NCBI RefSeq assembly: GCF_003234565.1
Contig: NZ_QKTU01000008.1
Location: 1-64,000 of the forward strand
Length of the DNA stretch: 64,000 bases
DNA from: Curtobacterium sp. MCBD17_013
GTDB lineage: Bacteria; Actinomycetota; Actinomycetes; Actinomycetales; Microbacteriaceae
Direction of reading: 5' to 3'
Below the pieces are notes generated by a model. The model was not told the DNA's origin and searched no databases. It was given only the letters and a program-made list of their open reading frames with translations. Position numbers and translations under genes: made by a program. Each line of letters starts with the position of its first letter. The first letter of the stretch is position 1. Of the stretch, positions 1-8,140 are shown one piece after another.

Positions 1-2217
1 GCCGCGCCCTCGGCCGCGCCGGCCGCGTCCGGGGCCACCGCATCGGCCGCGCCGACCGCGTCGCCGAGCCCCTCGGCCACGACGCCCGCCCCCTCCGCGA
101 CCGCGACGGCCCCGGCCCCCACCGGTGCTCCGATCGACATGACGGTCGTGCTGCAGCCGTCCGATCGCGGTGAACTCCGCGACCTGGTCCGCCGGGCGGA
201 CACCATGACGAAGGCCCAGCGGAACGACGCGCTCACCGACGTCGCCCCGACCACGGACACCCGGGACGACGTGGTCGACGCACTCCGTGCGGCGGGCCTC
301 CACGTCACCGCACAGGACACGTGGGACGTCCAGGTCTCGGGCACGGTCGCCCAGGCGGAGTCCGTGTTCGGCGTCGACCTCGCGGGCAAGGGGGACACCC
401 TGCACCCGACGACTGCGCTGGACCTGCCGTCGGGCCTGTCCGGCGCGGTGACGACCGTGCTCGGCCTCGACCAGCGCCCGGTGTTCGAGCACCACGCACT
501 CCCCGGCGGCAGGACCCCGGCCGACCTGGCCAGCGCCTACGGCGTGACGCGCTCCGGGAGCACCGGTGCCGGGACGACGATCGCCACGGTGCAGTTCTCC
601 GGCTGGTCGAAGAGCGATCTGACCACCTACGCGAACGCCGTGGGCGTCACCTTGCCGTCGATCACGCAGGTCGCCGTCGACGGCGCCTCCACCACCACGT
701 CCGTCGACGGTGGCGGCTCCGAGGTCGCCCTGGACCAGGAGATGCTCTTCGCCACCGCGCCGAAGGCGTCCCAGCGCATCTACGTCGCGCCGAACTCGGC
801 CCAGGGCATCTACGACGCGTACGACCGCGTCGCGACCGACGTCACGAGCAGTGGCATCGTCGCGCTGAGCACCTCGTGGGGGATGTGCGAGTCGTCGCTG
901 TCCTCGTCGTTCGAGAGCGCCGTCCAGGACGCCATCGATCGCGCGGTCGTCGCCGGTGCCACCACCTTCGCGGCCTCGGGTGACGACGGCGCCTACGACT
1001 GCGGCGGCGGGACCTCGAGCACGCCCGACGTCGACTTCCCGGCCGTCCTGCCGTCGGTCGTCGGTGTCGGTGGGACCAACCTCACGGGCAGCGGCACGAG
1101 CTGGCGCGAGACCGCCTGGAGCGACCGGGCCGACGCGGTCGGCAGCGGTGGTGGGTCCTCGACCCGGACCGCGCGGCCGACGTACCAGAGCGGTGTGGGC
1201 CTCCCGGGCAGCACGCGGCTGGTACCGGACATCAGCGCGGTGGCCGATCCCGACACCGGCCCCGGCGTCTACATCGGCGCGGAGGGCGGCTGGGTCCTCG
1301 GCGGTGGGACGAGCGCGGCGGCGCCGATCATGGCGGGGCAGCTCGCCGCCACCCTGTCGAGCCTCGGCTGCAGCACCGGCGTCGGCGACGTGCACGCGAC
1401 GCTCTACGGGAACCGCGGGGACTTCCGCGACGTCACGAGCGGCAACAACCTGCTCTACAACGCGACCACCGGCTACGACATGGCGACCGGTCTCGGTTCC
1501 CCGAACTGGGCGGCCCTGGCGACCGCGCTGCCCGGGACGAGCAGCTGCAGCACCTCGCTGACCGCGCCCGCGACCCTCGCCGTCGGCCACTCGATCACGT
1601 CGCCGAACCAGCAGTACACGCTGACGATGCAGGCCGACGGCAACCTCGTGCTGTACGGCAACGGGCGCGCGCTCTGGTCGTCCGGGACGAACGGCCGTGG
1701 TGGGACCTCGCTCGCGGTGCAGGCCGACGGCAACGCGGTCATCTACACGGCCGCGCAGAAGGCGGTGTGGCAGTCCCGCACGAGCGGCAAGGGCAGCGGG
1801 GCTGTCCTGGCGGTCACGAACACGGGCGACCTCCGTCTGACCAGGGGGAGCACGGTGCTCTGGCACACGGGGCTGTCCGGCCGCGACACCCTCAAGGCGC
1901 CCGTGACGCTGACCGGCGGCCAGTTCATCCAGGACGGCTCGGGCACGCGGCAGTTCATCATGCAGGCCGACGGCAACCTCGTCATGTACATCGGCGGCCG
2001 AGCGCGCTGGGCGACGAACACGAGCAAGTACCACGGCGCGTACATGAGCCTGCAGGCGGACGGCAACCTGGTGGTCTACGACACCTCGGGCAAGGCGCGG
2101 TGGGCGTCGAACACCAGCCGGGCCGGGTCGGGCACGACGCTCGTCGTGCAGGGCAACGGCAACGTCGTGCTCAAGAAGGGCTCGACGGGCATCTGGTCGA
2201 CGGGCACGAAGGGCTGA
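1..2217 (+). CDS. S53 sedolisin-type protease with C-terminal B-lectin domain, 5' partial
   Basis: Secreted serine-carboxyl peptidase. The reading frame is open to the window edge, so the true start, signal peptide and part of the pro-domain lie upstream; the visible N-terminus is an Ala/Pro/Thr/Ser-rich linker. Numbering from the first Met (139), pro-kumamolisin sequence covers about 1-110. The catalytic residues of the family are present: Glu195 and Asp199 (SEVALDQE), oxyanion Asp282 (SGDDG) and nucleophile Ser392 (GGTSAAAP). From about 475 to 690 there are repeated QADGNLVxY units of the bulb-type mannose-binding lectin fold, likely binding polysaccharide. The protease is probably acid-active and self-processing. 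The peptidase call is firm; substrate and lectin ligand are unknown. Confidence 0.9.
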   Translation, partial: AAPSAAPAASGATASAAPTASPSPSATTPAPSATATAPAPTGAPIDMTVVLQPSDRGELRDLVRRADTMTKAQRNDALTDVAPTTDTRDDVVDALRAAGLHVTAQDTWDVQVSGTVAQAESVFGVDLAGKGDTLHPTTALDLPSGLSGAVTTVLGLDQRPVFEHHALPGGRTPADLASAYGVTRSGSTGAGTTIATVQFSGWSKSDLTTYANAVGVTLPSITQVAVDGASTTTSVDGGGSEVALDQEMLFATAPKASQRIYVAPNSAQGIYDAYDRVATDVTSSGIVALSTSWGMCESSLSSSFESAVQDAIDRAVVAGATTFAASGDDGAYDCGGGTSSTPDVDFPAVLPSVVGVGGTNLTGSGTSWRETAWSDRADAVGSGGGSSTRTARPTYQSGVGLPGSTRLVPDISAVADPDTGPGVYIGAEGGWVLGGGTSAAAPIMAGQLAATLSSLGCSTGVGDVHATLYGNRGDFRDVTSGNNLLYNATTGYDMATGLGSPNWAALATALPGTSSCSTSLTAPATLAVGHSITSPNQQYTLTMQADGNLVLYGNGRALWSSGTNGRGGTSLAVQADGNAVIYTAAQKAVWQSRTSGKGSGAVLAVTNTGDLRLTRGSTVLWHTGLSGRDTLKAPVTLTGGQFIQDGSGTRQFIMQADGNLVMYIGGRARWATNTSKYHGAYMSLQADGNLVVYDTSGKARWASNTSRAGSGTTLVVQGNGNVVLKKGSTGIWSTGTKG

Positions 2218-2235
2218 GTCGCCAGGAGGGCTGGG

Positions 2236-3468
2236 TCAGTCGACGCGCGGCCAGTCCGTCGTCAGGTACGCCTCGACGGCACGGTTGCGGAACGAGTAGG
2301 GCTTGCCCCGGTCGATGATCCCGCGGACCGTGTCCAGTCGCTGCGAGAACGGCCCCACCTTCGTCGCGGAGGTCATGCCCATCTGGGCGGCGATCTTCGT
2401 CAGCGTGCGGTCGGCCGGCGGCAGCGCCGCCATCGCCTCGACGAACTCGTGTTCACGAGCCGGCAGCCGGTTCAGGATGCGCTCGACGTGTGCCGAGGCC
2501 TCACCCTGAACTCCGCGCCACCCGGCCACGACCTCCTCCTGGGAGATGGTCGAGGCGCTCCCTGCATTCCAGGCGCGTTGACCGGCGAGCTGGAACAGGA
2601 ACGGCTCCCCGCAGCAGAGAGCCACGACGGCTCTCGCAGCCCCGGAACTCATCTGGATGGATTCGAGACCGCCGTTCCCGTCGGGGGTGGCCCAACCGTC
2701 GAACACGAATGGCTGCAGCGCCTGCAGGAGATCCGCCTCGTCGAGGGCGGCAAGCGTGATGGTGCGGAATCGCCGGGCGAAGGTGGCGCCCTTCCGAGCG
2801 CCGGCCATGTCCTCGAAGTCCGGCAGCCCCGTCAGGTACACGGCGAGGGGCAGGTGTCGCTCGACGAGGACACCGCCCGGAGCCGTGACCTCGACCTGGT
2901 GCGACAGCGCGTCACCGAGAGCGATGAGCAACTGCGACAGCGCTGCCTCGTCGGTGATGTTCTGCACCTCGTCGATGTGGATCAACACCACGGTGTTCTG
3001 CGCGATGGCGGCCTGCCCGAGTTCGACCAGCAGGTCGAACAGTGCGGTGAACGGCTCTGGTCCTGCTTCTCCGCGCACCGCGACGGAGAACCCCGACACC
3101 GCGATCTGTTCGACTCGCGCGAGGACGTCCAGGACCCGTTGCCGACTCGTTGCCAGGAGGCCGGCCTTGTCGGCCAGCCGCAGCACTGCGGACGCGACGA
3201 TCTTCAACGGATCAGCACCGGCAGGTATGCGCAGTTGGGGGGTGACCCAGTCGCCGCCCTCTGCGGCATCGCGTGCGATCCGGCGTACCAGGCTCGACTT
3301 GCCGGTACCAGGTTCACCGAGGATGGTTCGGCCTGTCTCGTACAGGCCCGCATGACGACGCGGGCGAACGACGTCCCGCCAATCGGCCAACTGCTCGACA
3401 CGACCAGCCCATACATCTGGAACCACGTCGGAACCCGGTTGGAACGGGTTCGTGAGAGGTGAGCGCAC
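2236..3468 (-). CDS. AAA ATPase (ORC/Cdc6-like ATP-binding protein)
   Basis: 410-aa cytoplasmic P-loop ATPase. Walker A is GEPGTGKSS (about 51-59) and Walker B is VVLIHIDEVQ (about 160-169). The C-terminal third looks helical and winged-helix-like (LTKIAAQMGMTSATKVGPF), as in Cdc6/ORC-like and STAND-type ATPases. The start is GTG with no Shine-Dalgarno just upstream; an AT-rich TAAATTTA block sits immediately before it, so the mRNA may be leaderless. It stands alone between the protease and a divergent small gene. No nuclease or toxin partner is adjacent, so a defence or mobilisation role cannot be argued from context. Substrate unknown. Confidence 0.75.
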   Translation of the reverse strand: MRSPLTNPFQPGSDVVPDVWAGRVEQLADWRDVVRPRRHAGLYETGRTILGEPGTGKSSLVRRIARDAAEGGDWVTPQLRIPAGADPLKIVASAVLRLADKAGLLATSRQRVLDVLARVEQIAVSGFSVAVRGEAGPEPFTALFDLLVELGQAAIAQNTVVLIHIDEVQNITDEAALSQLLIALGDALSHQVEVTAPGGVLVERHLPLAVYLTGLPDFEDMAGARKGATFARRFRTITLAALDEADLLQALQPFVFDGWATPDGNGGLESIQMSSGAARAVVALCCGEPFLFQLAGQRAWNAGSASTISQEEVVAGWRGVQGEASAHVERILNRLPAREHEFVEAMAALPPADRTLTKIAAQMGMTSATKVGPFSQRLDTVRGIIDRGKPYSFRNRAVEAYLTTDWPRVD

Positions 3469-3472
3469 TTGA

Positions 3473-3512
3473 TAAATTTAGCACATCCGGCAGATGTTGG
3501 TGTTAAATTTAA
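3473..3512. promoter_or_regulatory. Paired AT-rich palindromes TAAATTTA (candidate operator/promoter)
   Basis: TAAATTTA occurs at 3473-3480 and again at 3504-3511 (within TTAAATTTAA, 3503-3512). The copies are 31 bp apart, about three helical turns, in otherwise GC-rich DNA. The proximal copy ends 5 bp before the ATPase GTG start. The sequence is seen directly; operator function is inferred. Confidence 0.45.
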
Positions 3513-3623
3513 CGAGCAACCATGCTCCTCATGGACCGTCGTCCCGGCCATGTGGTGGACGAGCTGGAGCTGGGAGCTGGTGGCATCGGGGCTGCTCACT
3601 CACCTGACTCGTGCAGCGGCGGG

Positions 3624-3629
3624 TACCGT
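3624..3629 (+). promoter_or_regulatory. -10 element TACCGT of a leaderless transcript
   Basis: TACCGT lies 7 nt before the ATG of the 71-aa gene, matching the TAnnnT-N7/8-start pattern seen at several other genes here. No Shine-Dalgarno is present. Confidence 0.5.
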
Positions 3630-3636
3630 TCCTCGT

Positions 3637-3852
3637 ATGACGGATGCTCGCGATCCCCTCGAGACGCCCGACGACGGCGTGGACATGACGTTCTCGGAGC
3701 GGCGCCACGACGAGCTCACCCGGGCTTCGGGGTCGACCGAGGCGGATGCGGCCCCGCGGATCACCACCGAGGACCGTGGCGACGGCATGACCCGGATCGA
3801 TGTCGCCGACACCGCGGCGGTGCGACCGGGTGGCGTCGACACGGAGGACTGA
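3637..3852 (+). CDS. Small acidic hypothetical protein
   Basis: 71 aa, soluble, rich in Asp, Glu, Thr and Arg, with no signal peptide, membrane segment or recognised domain. The ATG at 3637 was chosen because it sits 7 nt after a TACCGT -10 element; an upstream in-frame extension would run through the AT-rich regulatory region. It is followed after 30 bp by a membrane-protein gene that has its own AGGG-type ribosome site. Function unknown. Confidence 0.6.
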   Translation: MTDARDPLETPDDGVDMTFSERRHDELTRASGSTEADAAPRITTEDRGDGMTRIDVADTAAVRPGGVDTED

Positions 3853-3882
3853 GGGCACGGCCCGGGAGACAGAGGGTACGGC

Positions 3883-4299
3883 ATGTGGCGACTGCTGTGG
3901 ACACTGACCCGTTGGGTGGCGCTCCTGGGGCTGGTCATGGCCGTCGGTGCCGCGCTCTGGTTCAACAGGACTCCGTGGGCGATGGTGCTCTTCGACCTGG
4001 GGGCTCTGATCTGCGCGGTGGCGGGCATCGGTCAGTCCGTTCTCCGGAGTCGCCGGTGGTTGTCGCGGTACGACGTCCAGCCGGCGGCGCGCTCAGACCG
4101 GTCGAACACGCGGGCGCTCGTGCTCCGGGGTGCCGCGATGCTCCTGGCGGTGGTCGGCGTCGTCCTCGTCGTCGGGACCGTTCATGCCGTCGACGCCCGG
4201 ACGTACGACGGGGGAACGGACGCGCTCGGCTTCTTCTTCGCGGTCGTCGTGTTCGTGACGAGCGCCTGGTTCTGGTCGGGTGCGCGGGTGCGACGATGA
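3883..4299 (+). CDS. Four-helix small membrane protein
   Basis: 138 aa with four hydrophobic segments at about 7-27, 31-53, 76-97 and 112-133, separated by short Arg-rich loops. No enzymatic motif is visible. The ATG is preceded by a GAGGG-like ribosome site. It lies in tandem with the upstream acidic protein and may be co-transcribed. The 171 bp that follow, before the convergent transporter operon, show no gene. Function not recognised. Confidence 0.65.
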   Translation: MWRLLWTLTRWVALLGLVMAVGAALWFNRTPWAMVLFDLGALICAVAGIGQSVLRSRRWLSRYDVQPAARSDRSNTRALVLRGAAMLLAVVGVVLVVGTVHAVDARTYDGGTDALGFFFAVVVFVTSAWFWSGARVRR

Positions 4300-4470
4300 G
4301 GAGACCGGTGCGGAGCGACACGGTTGGCCGAGGTCACGGCACACGGCGGACCGGCTGATCTGGTCGCGTTGCCCGTGTCGGCCCTCGGTCACCTGGTTCA
4401 GATCGGACCGTGCTTCGGGGAAGTCCGACGGCGGAGGAACCGGGACCCGGGTGGGGCGCGCCGCTCGACC

Positions 4471-5469
4471 TCAGCGCCCGGTGCGCACCCGCGGATCCAC
4501 GACCCCGTACACCAGGTCGACGATGACGTTCGCGGTGACGACCAGGAACGCCGCGAACAGCGTGAACCCGACGACGACCTGCAGGTCCAGCGAGTGCACC
4601 GCGTCGATGAGCAGTGCGCCGAGCCCCTGCATCGAGAACACCTTCTCGGTGATCACCGCACCGCCGAGCAGGGTGCCGAGGTCGAGCCCGAACAGGGTCA
4701 CGACGGGCAGGATCGCGGTGCGGAGCCCGTGCCGGGCGACGACCTGCGACTCGCTCAGGCCCTTGGCGCGGGCGGTGCGGATGTGGTCCTGGCCCATCAC
4801 CTCGAGCATCTCGCCGCGGGTCAGTCGGGCGTAGATGGCGGCGCTGATGAACGCGAGCACGCACCAGGGCAGGAGCAGGTGCAGGAACCACTGCACGGGG
4901 TCGTCGGTGAACGCGACGTAGCCGCCGGTCGGCAGGATCCGGAGCACGAACCCGAACAGGAGGATCGCCAACAGTCCCACGAGGTACGCCGGCGCCGAGA
5001 CCCCACCGACGGCGATCGTCATGACCGCCCGGTCGAGGACCGATCCACGCCGGAGCGCGGACACGGTGCCGCCGGCGACACCCGCGACGAGCCACAGCAC
5101 GGCGGCGCCGATCGCGATGGAGGCCGTGACCGGCAGGCGGGACAGGATCAGCGTCGTGACACTCTGGTGGAGCTGGAACGAGTACCCGAAGCACGGTGCG
5201 CCGCAGACCACGGCGGTCGAGCCGCTGCCGAAGTGCCGCCCGACGAAGATGCCCGACAGGTAGTCGAGGAACTGCTGCCACCAGGGCAGGTCGGTGCCGA
5301 TGAACGCCTTGACCTGCGCCAGGCGGTCGGGCGTGCAGGGCTTGTCGCACATCGCGCGGGCGGCGTTCGTCGGCAGCAGGGTGAACAGCGCGTAGGTGAC
5401 CGCGGCCACGACGAACAACACCACGATCGCGCCGAGGACGCGGAACAGCACGAAGCGCCAGGTCCTCAT
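4471..5469 (-). CDS. ABC transporter permease, DppB/OppB type
   Basis: 332-aa inner-membrane permease of a peptide/nickel-class importer. The N-terminus (MRTWRFVLFRVLGAIVVLF) is the first helix. An extracytoplasmic loop with a CDKPC motif follows, then the BPD_transp_1 core with the EAA-type loop (GQDHIRTARAKGLSE, about 230-245) that docks on the ATPase. The start was set at the ATG (5469) that overlaps the stop of the upstream permease by 4 bp (ATGA), indicating translational coupling; longer readings through the upstream gene in another frame are artefacts. It is the last gene of the operon. Confidence 0.92.
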   Translation of the reverse strand: MRTWRFVLFRVLGAIVVLFVVAAVTYALFTLLPTNAARAMCDKPCTPDRLAQVKAFIGTDLPWWQQFLDYLSGIFVGRHFGSGSTAVVCGAPCFGYSFQLHQSVTTLILSRLPVTASIAIGAAVLWLVAGVAGGTVSALRRGSVLDRAVMTIAVGGVSAPAYLVGLLAILLFGFVLRILPTGGYVAFTDDPVQWFLHLLLPWCVLAFISAAIYARLTRGEMLEVMGQDHIRTARAKGLSESQVVARHGLRTAILPVVTLFGLDLGTLLGGAVITEKVFSMQGLGALLIDAVHSLDLQVVVGFTLFAAFLVVTANVIVDLVYGVVDPRVRTGR

Positions 5470-6407
5470 CGCGACACCTCCGTCCGGCGCGGGTCGAGGG
5501 CGTCGCGGAGGGCGTCCCCGAGCAGGTTGAACGCGAGCGTGATGACGAACAGGGCGGCTCCCGGGAACACGAGGTACATGGGGTCGGTCTGCACCCACCC
5601 CACGGCGTCGCCGATGGTGCGGCCCCAGGACGGCGTCGGGGGCGTCACCCCGACGCTGAGGAACGACAGGGCGGCCTCGGCCCCGATCATGCTCGGGATC
5701 GAGATCGTCGCGTAGACGGTGATCGTCGCGGCGAGGTTCGGCAGGAGCTGGCGGATGATGACGTGCCAGGAACCGGCGCCCATCGCGGTCGACGCGACGA
5801 CGAAGTTCCGCTGCCGCAGGGACAGTGTCTGCCCGCGGATCACCCGGGCGACGGCCGGCCAGCCGAAGAACCCGATGACGAGCACGACGAGCACGGGGGC
5901 GGGGAACCGGTTCGGCACGATGGCGGTCAGCGCGATCATGAACACGAGCGACGGGAACCCGAACATGACGTCGACGACCCGGCTCATCCCGCGGTCGTAC
6001 CATCCGCCGAAGAACCCGGTGGTGACGCCGACGAGCACGCCGAGCACCATCGACAGGATCGTCGCGGCGATCCCGACCCCGAGCGAGGTCCGGGCGCCGT
6101 AGGTGACGATCGCGAACAGGTCGCGGCCGGTCAGCGGCTCGACGCCGAACCAGTGCGCGGCACTGATCCCGCCGCCCGTGCCCTTCGGTGCGCCGAACCC
6201 GGTGAGCGTCCCGAGGTGGTACCGGTACGGGTCCTGCCCGCTGAGTCCGGCGATGAGCGGTGCGCCGATCGCGACGAGCGCGAACACGACGATGACGATC
6301 GCGCTGGCGAGTGCCCAGCGGTCCCGGCCCACGCGGCGGGCGACGGCGCGGAACCCGGTGGCGGCGGGCGTGGGGGCGACGGGGCGGTCGACGACGTTCG
6401 CGGTCAT
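5466..6407 (-). CDS. ABC transporter permease, DppC/OppC type
   Basis: 313-aa membrane permease partner of the DppB-type protein. It has an N-terminal cytoplasmic tail, a first helix at about 35-57, a periplasmic-type loop and a five-helix BPD_transp_1 core. The EAA loop (ASTAMGAGSWHVIIRQLLPN, about 210-229) is the ATPase contact. The ATG start is preceded by AGGAGG and overlaps the TGA of the ATPase gene by 4 bp. Both permeases show normal full length. Confidence 0.92.
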   Translation of the reverse strand: MTANVVDRPVAPTPAATGFRAVARRVGRDRWALASAIVIVVFALVAIGAPLIAGLSGQDPYRYHLGTLTGFGAPKGTGGGISAAHWFGVEPLTGRDLFAIVTYGARTSLGVGIAATILSMVLGVLVGVTTGFFGGWYDRGMSRVVDVMFGFPSLVFMIALTAIVPNRFPAPVLVVLVIGFFGWPAVARVIRGQTLSLRQRNFVVASTAMGAGSWHVIIRQLLPNLAATITVYATISIPSMIGAEAALSFLSVGVTPPTPSWGRTIGDAVGWVQTDPMYLVFPGAALFVITLAFNLLGDALRDALDPRRTEVSR

Positions 6408-8140
6408 GCGCGGGCCTCCTCGGTCGTGCCACCGGCGGCGACGAGCCGGCGCCAGGTGGACCGCCGCTCGGCCTGGCGGATCGGGTCCGCGACGGGGGCG
6501 GCGGCGAGCAGCATGCGTGTGTACGGGTCCTGCGGGTCCTCGAGGACCTCGGCCGCCGTGCCGCGCTCGACGACGTGGCCGCGGCGGAGCACGACGACCT
6601 CGTCGGCGAGCTGCCGGACGACGGCCAGGTCGTGGCTGATGAGCAGGCACGCGAACCCGAGTTCCGCCTGCAGCGTCGCGAGCAGGTCGAGCACGGTGCG
6701 CTGCACGGTGACGTCGAGCGCGCTCGTCGGTTCGTCGGCGATCAGGAGGACCGGGTGCAGGGCGAGCGCGCGCGCCACCGCCACGCGCTGCCGCTGCCCG
6801 CCGGAGAGCTGGTGCGGGAACCGGTCGGCGTACGCGGGGTCGAGACGCACGGCCTCGAGCAGCTCGCGGACCCGGGCCCGGCGGGCGGTCTCGCCGAGGT
6901 CGGTGTGCAGGCGCAGCGGCTCAGCGATGCTCCACCCGATCGTCGCGCGGGGGTTGAGCGAGGACGCGGGATCCTGGAACACGTACCCGACGCGGCTGCG
7001 GACCGCGCGGAGCCGCCGCCGCCGCGCGCGCCGGAGATCCGTGCCGGAGACCTCGACGGTCCCGGATGACACCGGGACGAGGCCGGCGAGCGCCCGCCCG
7101 ATCGTCGACTTGCCCGAGCCGGACTCGCCGACGAGCCCGAGGACCTCGCCCGAGCGGATCGCGAGGTCGATGTCGGCGACGGCGGGCGTCGCGCGCCGTC
7201 CGCCGTACGTGATGGCGACGTCGGTCAGGCGGGCCACGACCTCCCGGTCCGTGGACCCGGCCGTGGATCTCGGTCCGGACGACGACGTGCCGGTGGTGGG
7301 CCGCGTCTCCGCGTCCGGCCGGGAGGCCCGGCTCGGCCCGCCGAGGACGGGGACCGCGGCCAGGAGCTCGCGGGTGTAGGCGGCGTGCGGCGCCGCGAAC
7401 AGGTCGGCGGCCGACTGCGCCTCGACCGCCCGCCCGGCCCGCATGACGAGGACGTCGTCCGCCACGTCGGCGACCACGCCCATGTCGTGGGTGATGAGGA
7501 GCACGGCGAGGTCACGCTCGCGACACAGGCGGCGGAGCAGGTCGAGGATCCCGGCCTGCACGGTGACGTCGAGTGCGGTCGTCGGCTCGTCGGCGATGAG
7601 CGCGACCGGGTCGGCCGCCAGCGCCATCGCGATCATCGCGCGCTGGAGCTGCCCGCCGGACAGCTCATGGGGGTACGCGCGCCGGACCCGGGCGGGGTCG
7701 GCGATGCCGGCGGCGGTGAGCAGCGCCTCCGTCCGGGCGACGACGTCAGCGCCGGACCGGTGCGCACGGGCGGCCTCGGCGATCTGCGTGCCGATCGACA
7801 GCACGGGCGTGAACGACCCCATCGGCTCCTGGAACACGGTGCCGATGCCCGCACCGCGCACGCTGCGGAGGACGTCCGCGTCCGCCCCGACGAGCTCGAC
7901 GGGCTCCGCGTCGGGCGTGCGCCGGAAGCGGATGCTCCCCGACACCGCGGCGGTCGACGGCAGGAGCCCGAGGACGCTCATCGCCGAGACGGACTTGCCC
8001 GAACCGGACTCGCCGACGAGCGCCAGGACCCGGCCGGGGTGCAGGGCGAACGTGATGTCGTCGACGACGGGGGCACCGCGGCCGAAGGCGACACGGAGCC
8101 CCCGGACGTCGAGGACGGGCGCGGTGCGGTCCTCGCTCAC
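6404..8140 (-). CDS. Fused dual ATPase of peptide/nickel ABC importer (DppD-DppF)
   Basis: 578 aa carrying two complete ABC ATPase domains in one chain, equivalent to separate DppD and DppF. Each has Walker A GESGSGKS, signature LSGGQ and Walker B (ALIADEPT in the first, LLIADEPT in the second), with the extra C-terminal region typical of oligopeptide ATPases (DPxxxYTRxLLAAVP). A roughly 25-residue Ser/Arg/Pro linker joins the halves. The start is the GTG at 8140 that overlaps the stop of the binding-protein gene (GTGA). It energises the two permeases encoded next. Confidence 0.93.
   Translation of the reverse strand: MSEDRTAPVLDVRGLRVAFGRGAPVVDDITFALHPGRVLALVGESGSGKSVSAMSVLGLLPSTAAVSGSIRFRRTPDAEPVELVGADADVLRSVRGAGIGTVFQEPMGSFTPVLSIGTQIAEAARAHRSGADVVARTEALLTAAGIADPARVRRAYPHELSGGQLQRAMIAMALAADPVALIADEPTTALDVTVQAGILDLLRRLCRERDLAVLLITHDMGVVADVADDVLVMRAGRAVEAQSAADLFAAPHAAYTRELLAAVPVLGGPSRASRPDAETRPTTGTSSSGPRSTAGSTDREVVARLTDVAITYGGRRATPAVADIDLAIRSGEVLGLVGESGSGKSTIGRALAGLVPVSSGTVEVSGTDLRRARRRRLRAVRSRVGYVFQDPASSLNPRATIGWSIAEPLRLHTDLGETARRARVRELLEAVRLDPAYADRFPHQLSGGQRQRVAVARALALHPVLLIADEPTSALDVTVQRTVLDLLATLQAELGFACLLISHDLAVVRQLADEVVVLRRGHVVERGTAAEVLEDPQDPYTRMLLAAAPVADPIRQAERRSTWRRLVAAGGTTEEARA

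Noticed and set aside
4324..7379. Long plus-strand frames opposite the ABC transporter operon
   Set aside because: Shadow frames; the minus-strand products match permeases and ATPases over full length with 4-bp overlaps.
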